A DNA stretch of 64,000 nucleotides from Paenibacillus macerans (lineage in GTDB: Bacteria > Bacillota > Bacilli > Paenibacillales > Paenibacillaceae): assembly GCF_023715465.1 (NCBI RefSeq), contig NZ_JAMBOE010000015.1, forward strand, positions 1 through 64,000, read 5' to 3'. The position numbers and the translations under genes were made by a program. Within the stretch, counting starts at the first letter, position 1. Each line of letters starts with the position of its first letter. Under the pieces are notes generated by a model, which ran no database searches, had not been told where the DNA came from, and was given only the letters and a program-made list of their open reading frames with translations. Shown piece by piece: positions 17,371-26,295 of the stretch.

Positions 17371-18297
17371 ATGAAAACCCAACTTCGCTCCAGCCGGGTC
17401 GTGATTATCGGAACCGGTGCCGTAGGGGCAACGACAGCGTACACGCTCCTGTTAAGAGAACGGATTTCCGAGCTGGTCCTGATCGATGCGAATAAGGAAA
17501 AAGCGCTTGGCGAAGCGCTCGACATGAACCACGGCCTGCCGTTTACCGGCGGGGTCAAGCTGTGGGCCGGCGATTACAGCGATTGCGCGGACGCCGACAT
17601 TATCGTTATTGCCGCAGGTGCTTCCCAGCGTCCCGGTGAAACCCGGATCGACCTGCTCAAGCGCAATGCCGGCATTTTTGACAGCATCATTCAAAACATC
17701 GTAAAGTACAACAATCACGGCATTATTTTGGTTGCTACCAACCCGGTCGATATCCTCACTTACGTGACCTTGAAGAAAAGCGGATTCCCGTCGAACCGTG
17801 TCATTGGTTCCGGTACGCTGCTCGACAGCGCCCGTTTCCGTTACCTGATCGGACAGAACAAAAAGATCAACCCGCGCAGTATCCACGCGCATATTGTCGG
17901 GGAACACGGCGATTCCGAGGTGCCGTTGTGGAGTTTGGCGAACGTGGCCGGCATCGGCCTGGAGTTTAACGAACAAGAGCGCGAGGAGATTTTTAGCAGC
18001 ACCAAAAACGCCGCTTATGAAATCATTAACGCCAAAGGCGCCACCTCCTACGCGATCGCGCTGGCTTTGGACCGGATTATCGTGTCGATTTTGCAAAACG
18101 AAGGTTCCGTGCTGAACGTCTCCACCCTGCTGACCGATTACAACGGAGTTTCGGACGTATATCTCGGCGTGCCAAGCATCGTGGACCGTACCGGCGTACG
18201 CCAGGTGCTCGATCTGCAGCTCGGCGATGCGGAATTAACGCAGTTCCAAGCTTCGGCCAACAAGCTGAAATCGGAAATCGCCAAACTGGAGCTGTAA
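17371..18297 (+). CDS. ldh: L-lactate dehydrogenase
   Basis: 308 residues. The Rossmann motif VVIIGTGAVGATTAY is followed by Q86 in the mobile loop (SQRPGETR), the residue that selects pyruvate over oxaloacetate and so separates LDH from malate dehydrogenase. R92, R155 (DSARFRYL) and the catalytic H179 (GEHGDSE) complete the active site. It regenerates NAD+ by reducing pyruvate to L-lactate. The ATG at 17371 is used, eight bases after AAGGAG; an in-frame TTG directly before it is possible. The gene is transcribed alone. Confidence 0.95.
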   Translation: MKTQLRSSRVVIIGTGAVGATTAYTLLLRERISELVLIDANKEKALGEALDMNHGLPFTGGVKLWAGDYSDCADADIIVIAAGASQRPGETRIDLLKRNAGIFDSIIQNIVKYNNHGIILVATNPVDILTYVTLKKSGFPSNRVIGSGTLLDSARFRYLIGQNKKINPRSIHAHIVGEHGDSEVPLWSLANVAGIGLEFNEQEREEIFSSTKNAAYEIINAKGATSYAIALALDRIIVSILQNEGSVLNVSTLLTDYNGVSDVYLGVPSIVDRTGVRQVLDLQLGDAELTQFQASANKLKSEIAKLEL

Positions 18298-18326
18298 TTA
18301 CAGTAACTCCGCACCAACAGCAAAAC

Positions 18327-18365
18327 GCCCAGACGCTGAAATGAACAGCGAGCTGGGCTTTTATT
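18327..18365 (+). terminator. Terminator of ldh
   Basis: Nested stems GCCCAG/CTGGGC and CGCTG/CAGCG, then TTTTATTTT. Confidence 0.85.
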
Positions 18366-18450
18366 TTGCCTAACATTTGTTTATTAAAAACTTTCCCTCC
18401 TCCTAAGGCGTCTATTAACTGAGACAGCAATCATGAAGGAGATGGTTCTA

Positions 18451-19779
18451 TTGACAAAATCCAAATTTATTCTGAACACAATTCTTACTACGGCCCTACT
18501 TGCTTCGGGAACGGGACTTTCTTGGACTTTCGGCGCTTCCTTAAGCGCTGTCCAAGCAGCCCCCACGACAGCCGTTTCCACAAACAACAATCCGGCTCAA
18601 AGTGCCTCCGTCCCGTTGCTTTCGCCGAAATGGCAGGCCAAAGCGGACGGATTGGGCTTGTATGACACCGAGGCTCCAGTTGCAAACGGACTGGTCTATT
18701 ATTCTGCCTCCGGTACGCTTAAAGCGGCTGATCTGGACACAGGTAAAGTAAAATGGTCATACAAAGACGGCTCGCATCCCGAGGTCGTCACGGCAAGTTC
18801 GGTCTTCTTGATCGATTTGAACGGATACCTGGTTAAATTACAGGCCAAAACGGGCAAGGTGCTCTGGAAAGTTAAGGCAGCCAAAACACCGATCGAAATA
18901 GGCGCATACGCGACCTTACTGGATGGCGTGCTATATGTAACCAATGAAAGCGGCGGTATTGCCGCCTATCATCCCGCTTCAGGCAAAAAAATATGGGAAA
19001 ACAGCAAGCTGCCCATGTATGCCAGCGACATTGTCGGCCAGCATGGCGGAGTGCTTGTTGTCTATAGCACGGTCGACAATACCCGGACGCAATTTTTCGG
19101 GCTGAACGCAGCCAACGGCAAAAAGCTATGGCGTCTGGAAGGTGTTTACTCCACCGTTTCCTTCACCAAGGGCCAGCTTATTTTGAGGCAGCAAGCGGAT
19201 CTTACGGCCAAAGCTCCCGTCAAAGGGTACCTGGCAACACTGGTTACATTCAACACAGCCAACGGTAAAATAACGAAGCAGGAAAATTTTCAACCGCTGA
19301 GTGATATAAGGCGGTTAGGCAACTACTATACTGTGCTGCAAGACAATGAGCTGTATACGGTTGACGGCAACCTGGATAGCAATGAAGCAGTACTGACGCG
19401 CATCAAGCGGGGGCAAGAAAACGCGGCCGCGATCAAAAGCTATGCCGAATACGGGCAGTGGCTGGCCGGGCCGGTCAACGGAACAGCATATTTCCATAAG
19501 GACGGGCAACTTACCGGGCTTAACCTGGGCAGCGACAAAACCGTGAAATTCAGCATCCCGGCTACTCCGGGACTGCATTTGCAGATCAGCGGCAAGGCGG
19601 TATTTGCCGGGGCGGAAGATGGTTACCTCTATATTTTGAATGCCGCTACCGGCAAAACGCTGGGCCGGGTCAAGACCGGAGCGCAGGAGTACGGTACCAT
19701 TTTCGTCAAAAACGGAACTGCGCTGGTCCAAACAGATACAGGATTACTGGCGGTAGCGCTGCCGAAGGAACTGCAATAA
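18451..19779 (+). CDS. Secreted PQQ-like beta-propeller repeat protein
   Basis: 442 residues. The N-terminus is a signal peptide (about 1-38, ending near AVQAAP). The remainder has repeated segments of the type LDTGKVKWSYKDG, QAKTGKVLWKVKA, HPASGKKIWENS, NAANGKKLWRLEG and NAATGKTLGRVKTG, the outer-strand pattern of quinoprotein-like propellers. No quinone-binding catalytic residues are recognised, so it probably acts as a scaffold or binding protein outside the cell. The start is a TTG nine bases after AAGGAG; the frame begins six codons earlier at that site. Function unknown. Confidence 0.78.
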   Translation: MTKSKFILNTILTTALLASGTGLSWTFGASLSAVQAAPTTAVSTNNNPAQSASVPLLSPKWQAKADGLGLYDTEAPVANGLVYYSASGTLKAADLDTGKVKWSYKDGSHPEVVTASSVFLIDLNGYLVKLQAKTGKVLWKVKAAKTPIEIGAYATLLDGVLYVTNESGGIAAYHPASGKKIWENSKLPMYASDIVGQHGGVLVVYSTVDNTRTQFFGLNAANGKKLWRLEGVYSTVSFTKGQLILRQQADLTAKAPVKGYLATLVTFNTANGKITKQENFQPLSDIRRLGNYYTVLQDNELYTVDGNLDSNEAVLTRIKRGQENAAAIKSYAEYGQWLAGPVNGTAYFHKDGQLTGLNLGSDKTVKFSIPATPGLHLQISGKAVFAGAEDGYLYILNAATGKTLGRVKTGAQEYGTIFVKNGTALVQTDTGLLAVALPKELQ

Positions 19780-19795
19780 TGAACGACTGCTGATT

Positions 19796-19862
19796 AAGCC
19801 CCGCTTGAGGGCGGCGTGATAAACCATAAGGTCTAACCGCTGCCATCAAACGGGGCTTTATA
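19796..19862 (+). terminator. Terminator of the beta-propeller gene
   Basis: AAGCCCCG pairs with CGGGGCTT, extended by TTGA-GGC/GCC-TCAA pairing, followed by TATATAG. Confidence 0.75.
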
Positions 19863-19910
19863 TAGTTAATCTAGTGAATTATATTAATTCATGCCATTAA
19901 TTTCACGGCG

Positions 19911-21161
19911 TTAGTGCCCCGATTCCACCTGGTCGACATGCTGCACATGCTTGCGGTTTAACGCAATGAACACGACCGCCAGCATCACGAACCCGGCTCC
20001 GACGATGAACGGAACATGCGGACTGTACCATTCGGCGAGCTTCCCTGCCAAAAACGGAGCAACCGCCCCTCCCAAAAAGCGCAGGAAGCTGTACGCGGCG
20101 GACGCGGTGGACCGTTCTACCGGTGCGGCATTCATGACCGCTGTCGTGATCAGGGTGTTGTTGTTGCCGAGCAGCGCTCCGGCAAAAATGACGGCAGCGA
20201 TGATTACCCAAGGCGAATCCGCCCAAATGCCCATCGCCAGCAGCACTAAAGAGAACAGGAACAGCATCGCGCACATCGATTTGAGCGTGCCGAATTTTTC
20301 CTGCAGTTTGGGGGCGGTACCGACCGAAGTAATGGCCAGCAAAATGCCCCAGGCCAGGAAGACGTAACCCAGGCCGTGCTCATCAAGCCCCATGACGAAC
20401 GGAGCATAAGCCATCAGCGTGAAAAAGCCGAAGTTGTAAAAGCAAGCGGTCAGCCCCAATACGACCAGGGAACGATGTTTCATCGCCTTAAACGGGGCCA
20501 GGATCGAAGTGCGGGAGCGCGTGGCCTCCCCTTTTTTCTCCTTGGGCATCAGCAAAATGAGGCCAATGAAAGCGATGACCATCAAGGAAGCGACGCCGAG
20601 AAACGGGCCTCTCCAGGAAATAGCGCCAAGCCAGCCCCCGAGCAGCGGCCCGACCGAAATGCCGAGGCCCACCGCCGCTTCGTACAGGATGACGGCTTTG
20701 CCCGTGCCGCTGCTTGACAGCGTAACGATGGCCGACAACGCAGTGGCCACGAACAAAGCGTTGCCTAGGCCCCAGCCGCCGCGCAGCCCGATGATCGTCC
20801 AGACATCGCCGGCCATCCCCCCAAGTGCCGAAAAGACGGCGATAACAACGATTCCGGCCAGCAGTGTCCACTTGATGCCGATGCGGGAGGAAATCGCCCC
20901 CGTGATCAGCATCGCTACCGCCATCACGGCGTTATAGCTCGTAAACAGCAGGGTAACCTGGCTGGGCGTAGCGTTCAGGCTTGCCGAAATCGCCGGAAGG
21001 ATCGGATCGACGAGGCCGAGTCCCATAAAGGCGATGATCGAGGCAAAAAAAACAGCCCATACGGACTTAGGTTGTTTCAGCAAGCTTGGTTCCCCAAGCT
21101 CCAAAGGACTTGATGTACCGCTTAGCGGCGCGGTTTTGGCCGATGATGTAGATGATGACAT
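19911..21161 (-). CDS. MFS drug-efflux-type transporter
   Basis: 416 residues with 12 predicted membrane helices of the DHA1 drug:proton antiporter type. The first helix carries GLGLVDPILPAISASL, and the helix 5 region GGWGLGNALFVATALSAI with ISVGPLLGGWLGAISWRGPF resembles antiporter motif C. The first 30 residues are Ser/Pro-rich and cytosolic. The substrate is unknown. It starts 17 bp after the CBS-protein gene, so the two form an operon, probably controlled by the divergent MarR-type regulator. Confidence 0.85.
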   Translation of the reverse strand: MSSSTSSAKTAPLSGTSSPLELGEPSLLKQPKSVWAVFFASIIAFMGLGLVDPILPAISASLNATPSQVTLLFTSYNAVMAVAMLITGAISSRIGIKWTLLAGIVVIAVFSALGGMAGDVWTIIGLRGGWGLGNALFVATALSAIVTLSSSGTGKAVILYEAAVGLGISVGPLLGGWLGAISWRGPFLGVASLMVIAFIGLILLMPKEKKGEATRSRTSILAPFKAMKHRSLVVLGLTACFYNFGFFTLMAYAPFVMGLDEHGLGYVFLAWGILLAITSVGTAPKLQEKFGTLKSMCAMLFLFSLVLLAMGIWADSPWVIIAAVIFAGALLGNNNTLITTAVMNAAPVERSTASAAYSFLRFLGGAVAPFLAGKLAEWYSPHVPFIVGAGFVMLAVVFIALNRKHVQHVDQVESGH

Positions 21162-21178
21162 ATAATCTTCCTTTCGTC

Positions 21179-21634
21179 TTACATTAAAGATTTGAAGGAA
21201 TGCCGGATGACATCCCCGCGGCTGATAATGCCCGCGAGCACCCCATTGCGCTCGACGGGAAGCTTCTTGATTTGCTTTTTCCCCAAAATAGCCGCAATAT
21301 CCTCGATTTCTTCATCCCATGAAACTTTAATGACTTTCTTTTTGCCGATTTCCATAACGTTGAGGTCAAGCAATCTTCTGGCTCTTTCCTCGTAAGCCTC
21401 CTGATCTCCTTTGAAGACGGCCACATAATAGATCGAATCGACAACGACATCGCGGTGTTTGCCGATGTAGCGCATGATGTCCCCATCGCTGATATATGAG
21501 ACGATTTCGTTTCGTTCATTCACGACGGGCAACCCGCTGATCCGATGCTCGATGAACCTTTCGATCACCGAACGGACCGTATCGCTTTCTTTCACCTTGT
21601 AGACCTGCTTGATCATAATTTCATGCGCTTGCAT
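21179..21634 (-). CDS. Tandem CBS-domain protein
   Basis: 151 residues, entirely two CBS domains: the first from about 5 to 60 (AHEIMIKQVYKVKESDTVRSVI, then GLPVVNERNEIVSYISDGDIM) and the second from about 90 to 150 (ELMVMEIG-like KKVIKVSWDEEIEDIAAIL, then KLPVERNGVLAGIISRGDVI). Such proteins bind adenine nucleotides and regulate partners. The start follows TAGGGGG; a longer frame to 21670 exists. It is the first gene of an operon with the MFS exporter, suggesting that exporter activity or expression is tied to nucleotide state. Confidence 0.85.
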   Translation of the reverse strand: MQAHEIMIKQVYKVKESDTVRSVIERFIEHRISGLPVVNERNEIVSYISDGDIMRYIGKHRDVVVDSIYYVAVFKGDQEAYEERARRLLDLNVMEIGKKKVIKVSWDEEIEDIAAILGKKQIKKLPVERNGVLAGIISRGDVIRHSFKSLM

Positions 21635-21657
21635 GCAAATCCCCCTAACCCATATAA

Positions 21658-21689
21658 TTGTATTATACAACTACCCACTTTTTTGTCAA
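21658..21689 (-). promoter_or_regulatory. Promoter of CBS-MFS operon with overlapping palindrome
   Basis: Minus-strand TTGACA (21684-21689) and TATAAT (21662-21667), 16 bp apart. A perfect 13-bp palindrome TTGTATTATACAA (21658-21670) covers the -10. The divergent MarR-type protein is the obvious candidate repressor. Confidence 0.7.
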
Positions 21690-21807
21690 GGTTGCGGCCG
21701 GGTCGCCAGTTCCCCTCCCAAGTCTTGCGCCGCCTGGTTTCATTTCAAATTCCACAGATGATATGTTACGATAAAATTATATTAAAAAGCTGTGAGGTAT
21801 TCATGAT

Positions 21808-22254
21808 ATGGATCAAAATTCCCTGGAAACGATCGAGTTGGAAATCGCCATCTTATATCGCCGGATAACCTTCGTAACCGCGGCGAAAAAAAACGGCAAC
21901 CTGGACCGCTCCGCCTATTTGCTGCTGCATCACATCCGCTCCTTCGGCTCCATCGGCGTCAAAGCGTTGGCTGACGAATTTCAACTGGATATCTCCACCG
22001 TAAGCCGGCAGACTGCCGCGCTGGAGCAAAAAGGCTACGTCAAGCGCACGCCTGATCCCGAAGACCGCCGGGCGTATTTTTTGGAGATCACGGAGCTGGG
22101 GACCACGGAGTATCTTGCTTACAAGCTGGGCCGGTTAAACCGGATCAGTGAACTGCTCCAAGATTGGTCCGACGAGGATACCCGACAATTTGGCCAGTAT
22201 TTGGAAAGATTTAACCAGGCCCTGCTTGATCATTCCAAATCGAGCGAAAATTAG
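21808..22254 (+). CDS. MarR-family transcriptional regulator
   Basis: 148 residues. The winged helix lies at about 30-100: GSIGVKALADEFQLDISTVSRQTAALEQKGYV is the recognition helix-turn-helix, and RTPDPEDRRAYFLEITELG is the wing with the family-typical DxRxxxxxLT pattern. The N- and C-terminal helices would form the dimer. There is no cysteine, so thiol oxidation is not its trigger. It diverges from the CBS-MFS operon, which carries a palindrome over its -10, so it probably represses efflux until a ligand binds. The ATG follows GTGAGG at ten bases. Confidence 0.88.
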   Translation: MDQNSLETIELEIAILYRRITFVTAAKKNGNLDRSAYLLLHHIRSFGSIGVKALADEFQLDISTVSRQTAALEQKGYVKRTPDPEDRRAYFLEITELGTTEYLAYKLGRLNRISELLQDWSDEDTRQFGQYLERFNQALLDHSKSSEN

Positions 22255-22298
22255 ATACATAATTATTGTTATGTTAACTAAATGGGAGGTAGTTATTT

Positions 22299-22973
22299 AT
22301 GAACGATACCCATCATCCCGCCGAAATCATCGAACGCGCCTCTACTCCGTACGGGGAAATTCAACTGCAGCGGCGCGGCGAATTTTATGAAATTATCAGC
22401 AATGGCACATTTTTGATGGCAACTTATAATGGGGAATCAGAACGGCTGCTGGTGCGGCGCGCCCTGGAGCAAATGAAAACCCCCGGCAAAGTACTGATCG
22501 GCGGCTTGGGCGTCGGCTTTTCACTGCAGGAAGCGCTGGGGGACCCGCGGGTACGGGAGGTTACGGTCGTCGAAATCGAGGCGAAGGTGATCGAATGGAA
22601 CCGGACCGTCCTGGCCCCGGTATCGGATAATGCCCTGCGGCATCCGAAAACCAGGCTGGTGCACGCCGATCTGATCGCCTGGATTCGGGAGACCGACGAA
22701 ACGTTTGACCTGATTTGCCTCGATATCGATAATGGCCCGGACTGGAAGGTGTTTGACGGCAACGCGTCGCTGTACGACAACCGGGGACTTAAAGCGCTCA
22801 GCCGGCGGATCAATCCGGACGGATGCATTTCTTTTTGGAGCGCCACCCCTTCTCACGAGTTCGCCGAGCGGCTGCACGCTTTTTTCGGGAACGTGGAGAT
22901 CCGGGAAGTGCCGCAGAGCCACGGCGATCCGGATTATGTGTTTCTGGTGCGGGCTGGAGGTGACGGCCTGTGA
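22299..22973 (+). CDS. Spermidine synthase-like protein
   Basis: 224 residues with a Rossmann methyltransferase-like domain of the spermine/spermidine synthase fold. Motif I is KVLIGGLGVGFSLQEAL, followed by VTVVEIEAKVIEWNR (acidic residue for adenosyl ribose) and DETFDLICLDIDNGPDW. The conserved aspartates that hold the diamine in true SpeE are not clearly present. It may be a polyamine-type aminopropyltransferase homologue of other function. Its stop overlaps the xerS start by four bases, so the two genes are translationally coupled. Confidence 0.75.
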   Translation: MNDTHHPAEIIERASTPYGEIQLQRRGEFYEIISNGTFLMATYNGESERLLVRRALEQMKTPGKVLIGGLGVGFSLQEALGDPRVREVTVVEIEAKVIEWNRTVLAPVSDNALRHPKTRLVHADLIAWIRETDETFDLICLDIDNGPDWKVFDGNASLYDNRGLKALSRRINPDGCISFWSATPSHEFAERLHAFFGNVEIREVPQSHGDPDYVFLVRAGGDGL

Positions 22974-24058
22974 ATGTGCAAAAAGCGATCGACCGTAAGA
23001 AGCTGGACGAAAAAGCGCCGTTAATGCCCTGGTTTGTGCAGCAGTTCATCGATTATAAGCTGCCCGACCTGTCCCCTTCCACGCTGCTGGAGTACGTGCG
23101 GGACTATGAGCAGTTTTTCGGCTGGCTGCGGGCCGAAGGATTAACGAAGGCCGAAACGAACGGGGAAGTCACGCTAACCGATCTGGAGACGCTGCGCATG
23201 GAGGATGTCGTCGGCTACCGTCTGCATTTGACGACTAGGACCGAGGGGACGAATTCGAAAATCACGGTATCGCGCAAAATGTCGTCCCTCCGCTCCCTGT
23301 TCCATTATTTAAGCCAAATCGCCGAGGATGAAAATTTCTACCCGCTGCTGAAACGCAACATTATGGCCAAGGTGGAAATCAAACGCATCCACAAGCCGAA
23401 GGATACGGCGGCCAAGCTCAAGGGGAAAATCCTCGAGGAGGACGAGTTGCTCGAATTTATCGGTTACATCGCTGAAGGGTATGGCCATGTTATCGAGGGT
23501 AATAAGCAGGCGCTGTACGCTTATGAGCAAAATAAAGAACGCGACGCCTGCATCGCCAGCCTGATCCTGAATTCGGGGCTGCGGGTGTCCGAGGTCGTTA
23601 ACCTGAACGCCGATGATCTGGATTTGAACAACAAGCTCATCTATGTGTACCGCAAAGGGAACAATGACGAAACGTTCAAAACGCCGGTCTATTTCCGCGA
23701 GCAATCCAAAGACGATCTCGCCCATTATTTAACGCTGCGGCACACGCGTTACCGCACGCCGAAACGGGAAAAAGCGCTGTTCGTCGCCATCCCCAACGGG
23801 CAAAAGGAAGGCAAGCGGATGACCAAACGGGCCATTCAGGCGATGATCATCAAATACGCCAAACGTTTCGGCAAACCGTACCTGACCGTGCATAAGCTTC
23901 GCCACTCCTTTGCCACGGACTATTATTTGCAAAACGACATCTATAAAACGAAGGAACAGCTCGGGCACGCCTCAACGGAAACGACCGAGGTTTACGCCCA
24001 TCTCACCGACAAAACGATGTCCGAAGCGATTGAGCGCCGAGTCAGTGGCGGATCGTAA
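22970..24058 (+). CDS. xerS: Tyrosine recombinase XerS
   Basis: 362 residues from a GTG overlapping the preceding stop. An N-terminal SAM-like core-binding domain (about 20-120) is followed by the catalytic domain with all six residues: R205 (NSGLRVSEVV), K229 (YVYRKGN), H308 and R311 (VHKLRHSF), H333 (LGHASTE) and the nucleophile Y342 (VYAHLTD). The N-terminal MPWFVQQFIDYKL and overall length match the XerS group, which resolves chromosome dimers at a dif-type site as a single recombinase. No dif-like site was identified here. Confidence 0.9.
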   Translation: MNVQKAIDRKKLDEKAPLMPWFVQQFIDYKLPDLSPSTLLEYVRDYEQFFGWLRAEGLTKAETNGEVTLTDLETLRMEDVVGYRLHLTTRTEGTNSKITVSRKMSSLRSLFHYLSQIAEDENFYPLLKRNIMAKVEIKRIHKPKDTAAKLKGKILEEDELLEFIGYIAEGYGHVIEGNKQALYAYEQNKERDACIASLILNSGLRVSEVVNLNADDLDLNNKLIYVYRKGNNDETFKTPVYFREQSKDDLAHYLTLRHTRYRTPKREKALFVAIPNGQKEGKRMTKRAIQAMIIKYAKRFGKPYLTVHKLRHSFATDYYLQNDIYKTKEQLGHASTETTEVYAHLTDKTMSEAIERRVSGGS

Positions 24059-24086
24059 AGAGGTCAGTTGCCGGCCACCGTACGAC

Positions 24087-24129
24087 AAAAAAGGACCCCC
24101 CTGCTACTTAAGCTGGAGAGTCCTTTTTT
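24087..24129. terminator. Bidirectional terminator
   Basis: AAAAAAGGAC pairs with GTCCTTTTTT between the convergent xerS and mobB genes. Confidence 0.8.
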
Positions 24130-24131
24130 GC

Positions 24132-24638
24132 TCAGACGAGAACATGTTGCTTGAGGAACGCCGCAATCCCGTCCAGATCGTTCCGCTCAAAGCAGCGAAG
24201 CCCTCCGGACTGCTTTAGCTGCTCCAGTTCCGGGACCTCCCCTTCTCTGTACACCACGGCGCAAACCCCGTTAAGCTCTGTCAGCAAAGGCTCGTCCTCG
24301 GCGGAGCGGAGCAGCACCATTTTCGGATAAGGCTCGCGCTTAAACCCTTCAACCAGAATAAGATCGTACGCCTGAAAATGCCCGATCAGCCCCGCCAGCG
24401 GCGTCTCCCGCTCTTCCACGATCGCCGTGCGCCATGGCGAGACAATGGCGGCGGCGGCAGCGCCGGCCTCGCGGTGGCGGTATGTATCCGTTCCTTCCCG
24501 ATCAACCTCAAAGCCGTGGACGTCATGCTTGATGACGGCAACACGAAGATTCATGGCATGAAACATCTCCAGCAGGCGAGTGATTAACGTCGTTTTACCG
24601 CTGTTCTTATAGCCGACGATTTGGATGATCGGCGCCAT
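24132..24638 (-). CDS. mobB: Molybdopterin-guanine dinucleotide biosynthesis adaptor MobB
   Basis: 168 residues. P-loop GYKNSGKTT at 9-17, followed by VAVIKHDVHGFEVDREGTDT, the metal/GTP-linked stretch of MobB, and DLILVEGFKREPYPKM, the Walker B region. It binds GTP and assists MobA in attaching GMP to molybdopterin; MobA is not in the window. The start is the ATG after AAGGAGGGCAACGAA, with a longer frame to 24668. It is the last gene of the pyrK-pyrD-lpdD-like-moeA-mobB operon, 26 bp after moeA. Confidence 0.92.
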   Translation of the reverse strand: MAPIIQIVGYKNSGKTTLITRLLEMFHAMNLRVAVIKHDVHGFEVDREGTDTYRHREAGAAAAAIVSPWRTAIVEERETPLAGLIGHFQAYDLILVEGFKREPYPKMVLLRSAEDEPLLTELNGVCAVVYREGEVPELEQLKQSGGLRCFERNDLDGIAAFLKQHVLV

Positions 24639-24664
24639 TTCGTTGCCCTCCTTGTTCCTGATGC

Positions 24665-25936
24665 TCAAACAGAACCGCCCGGCAGCTTCAGCACGGTGAC
24701 CATTTCCCCCGCTTCTTTCGGTTCACTGGAAGGAGGAATGACGATCAACGCGTCGCTGTCCTTGATCGTAATCATCACGCTCGATTCGTCGAGCTCGGCC
24801 GGATAAGCATAAAGCTTGCCCTCGCGTACTTCCAGTCTCCCCCGAACGTAACGGGTAAAGTTGTTGATTTTGGGGTAAGGCCTGGCCAGCTCCGCCGTTA
24901 CTTCCGGCAAAAACGGTTGCGGAACGCCAAGCATCCGGCCGATCGCCGGGCGCACGTACAGCTCGAAGCCGACAAAGCAGGCGCCGGGGTTTCCGGACAA
25001 CGCGAACAACAGCTTCCCGTCCTTCACGGCGGCGGTCGTCACGCTGCCGGGACGCATCGTCACTTTGTTGAACAGCATTTCGACATCGCCTCCGGACACG
25101 AGATCGGCCATAATGTCGAAATCGCCGACGGATACGCCCCCGGTCGTGACCACCGCATCATAATCGGCAAATGCCGTCCGCACCCGCTGGCGGGCCAGCT
25201 CCAGGTCGTCGGGAATCGCCTCCAGCACCACCGGCTCTGCACCCACTTCCTTCACCTGGCTGGCCAGCATGTACGCGTTACTGTTGCGGATTCTTCCGTC
25301 CTGCAGCGGTTCGCCGATTGCCAGCAGTTCCGAACCGGTGGAAAAAATCGCGATCCGCGGCCGTTTGATCACCGCTACCCGGTCGATTCCAAACGTCGCG
25401 AGCACGGAAATCTCACCGGCCCCCAGCTTGCGTCCAGGCTCCAAAATAACCTCTCCCGCGGCGAGCTCCAACCCCACGGGGGTAATATTCTTGCCTGGCT
25501 CGATCTCCCGGACGAGCCGGATGTACGTTTTGCCGTCCTGCCGGACCGTTTCGGTCATTTCAAACATGACCACGGCATCGGCTTCGTCAGGCACCTTCGC
25601 CCCGGTCATAATACGTGCCGCTGTTCCTGGCGTTAGCGGTACGGAAGGCAAAAAGCCGCAGGGGATCTCGTCTACCACCTCCAGCAGCACCGGATGGTTC
25701 GCACCGCAGCCAGCCGTATCCCGGCTGAGGATGGCAAATCCGTCCATCCCCGAGCGGCGAAAGTGCGGATACGGATGCGGAGAGGTAACTTGCCCGGCCA
25801 AAATACGTCCTTGTGCGTCCGGCAGCGCTACGGTTTCTGCCGGCAGGCGGTGGACATAAGGCAAAATCCTTGCTTGCGCGTCCAGAACCTGCAGCGCTTT
25901 GCGGCGAAACTTATCTTGCCCTGAATCGGTAGTCAT
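24665..25936 (-). CDS. moeA: Molybdopterin molybdenumtransferase MoeA
   Basis: 423 residues with the MoeA domain order: an N-terminal region with HFRRSGMDGFAIL, a beta-rich domain II (ARIMTGAKVP, DAVVMFE), the MogA-like domain (IAIFSTGSELL, GRIRNSN, DAVVTTGGVSVGDFD) and a C-terminal beta domain. It inserts molybdate into adenylylated molybdopterin. The usual KPGKP segment reads MRPGSVTTA and PGNPVS reads SGNPGA, modest departures. The start overlaps the LpdD-like gene by four bases, showing translational coupling. Confidence 0.92.
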   Translation of the reverse strand: MTTDSGQDKFRRKALQVLDAQARILPYVHRLPAETVALPDAQGRILAGQVTSPHPYPHFRRSGMDGFAILSRDTAGCGANHPVLLEVVDEIPCGFLPSVPLTPGTAARIMTGAKVPDEADAVVMFEMTETVRQDGKTYIRLVREIEPGKNITPVGLELAAGEVILEPGRKLGAGEISVLATFGIDRVAVIKRPRIAIFSTGSELLAIGEPLQDGRIRNSNAYMLASQVKEVGAEPVVLEAIPDDLELARQRVRTAFADYDAVVTTGGVSVGDFDIMADLVSGGDVEMLFNKVTMRPGSVTTAAVKDGKLLFALSGNPGACFVGFELYVRPAIGRMLGVPQPFLPEVTAELARPYPKINNFTRYVRGRLEVREGKLYAYPAELDESSVMITIKDSDALIVIPPSSEPKEAGEMVTVLKLPGGSV

Positions 25937-26259
25937 TTTTTAACCTCCTGCAAGTATTCATCCAGTAAAGCGGAGGCTTTTTGCGAAACGGCCAAAATTT
26001 CCGCCTTGCTTAAATCATCATAATGGATTCCCATGACCACGGTCACCGTCCGATTCAGCACCGCGGCGGCCCGGCGGGCGAAATCCTCGCTAAGCGTATG
26101 CTCTTTATGGCCGGGGACGGCCGAGGTTTGCACGGCGATACCCTCCTCCGCCGCATAAGCGGTGGACGCCGCCCCGATATGGACCTCTCCGCCGCCAATC
26201 GTGAGCAGCAAATCGCGCCCCATCGGAATCGCCTCCAGCTTGATGTCGTCAAATGTCAC
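25933..26259 (-). CDS. LpdD-like protein (prenylated-flavin chaperone-like domain)
   Basis: 108 residues from a GTG preceded by AAAAGGAGG; a longer frame to 26292 exists. The whole protein is one domain with MGRDLLLTIGGGEVHIGA, VPGHKEHTLSEDFARR and TVVMGIHYDDLSKAEI, which resembles the LpdD-like domain described as a chaperone for prenylated-FMN-dependent decarboxylases. No UbiD/LpdC decarboxylase is in the window, so its client is unknown. It sits between pyrD (36 bp upstream) and moeA (four-base overlap). The assignment is from motif memory and should be treated as probable. Confidence 0.6.
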   Translation of the reverse strand: MTFDDIKLEAIPMGRDLLLTIGGGEVHIGAASTAYAAEEGIAVQTSAVPGHKEHTLSEDFARRAAAVLNRTVTVVMGIHYDDLSKAEILAVSQKASALLDEYLQEVKK

Positions 26260-26295
26260 TATGCCGCAACCTCCTTTTGTCCATGTAACCACATT

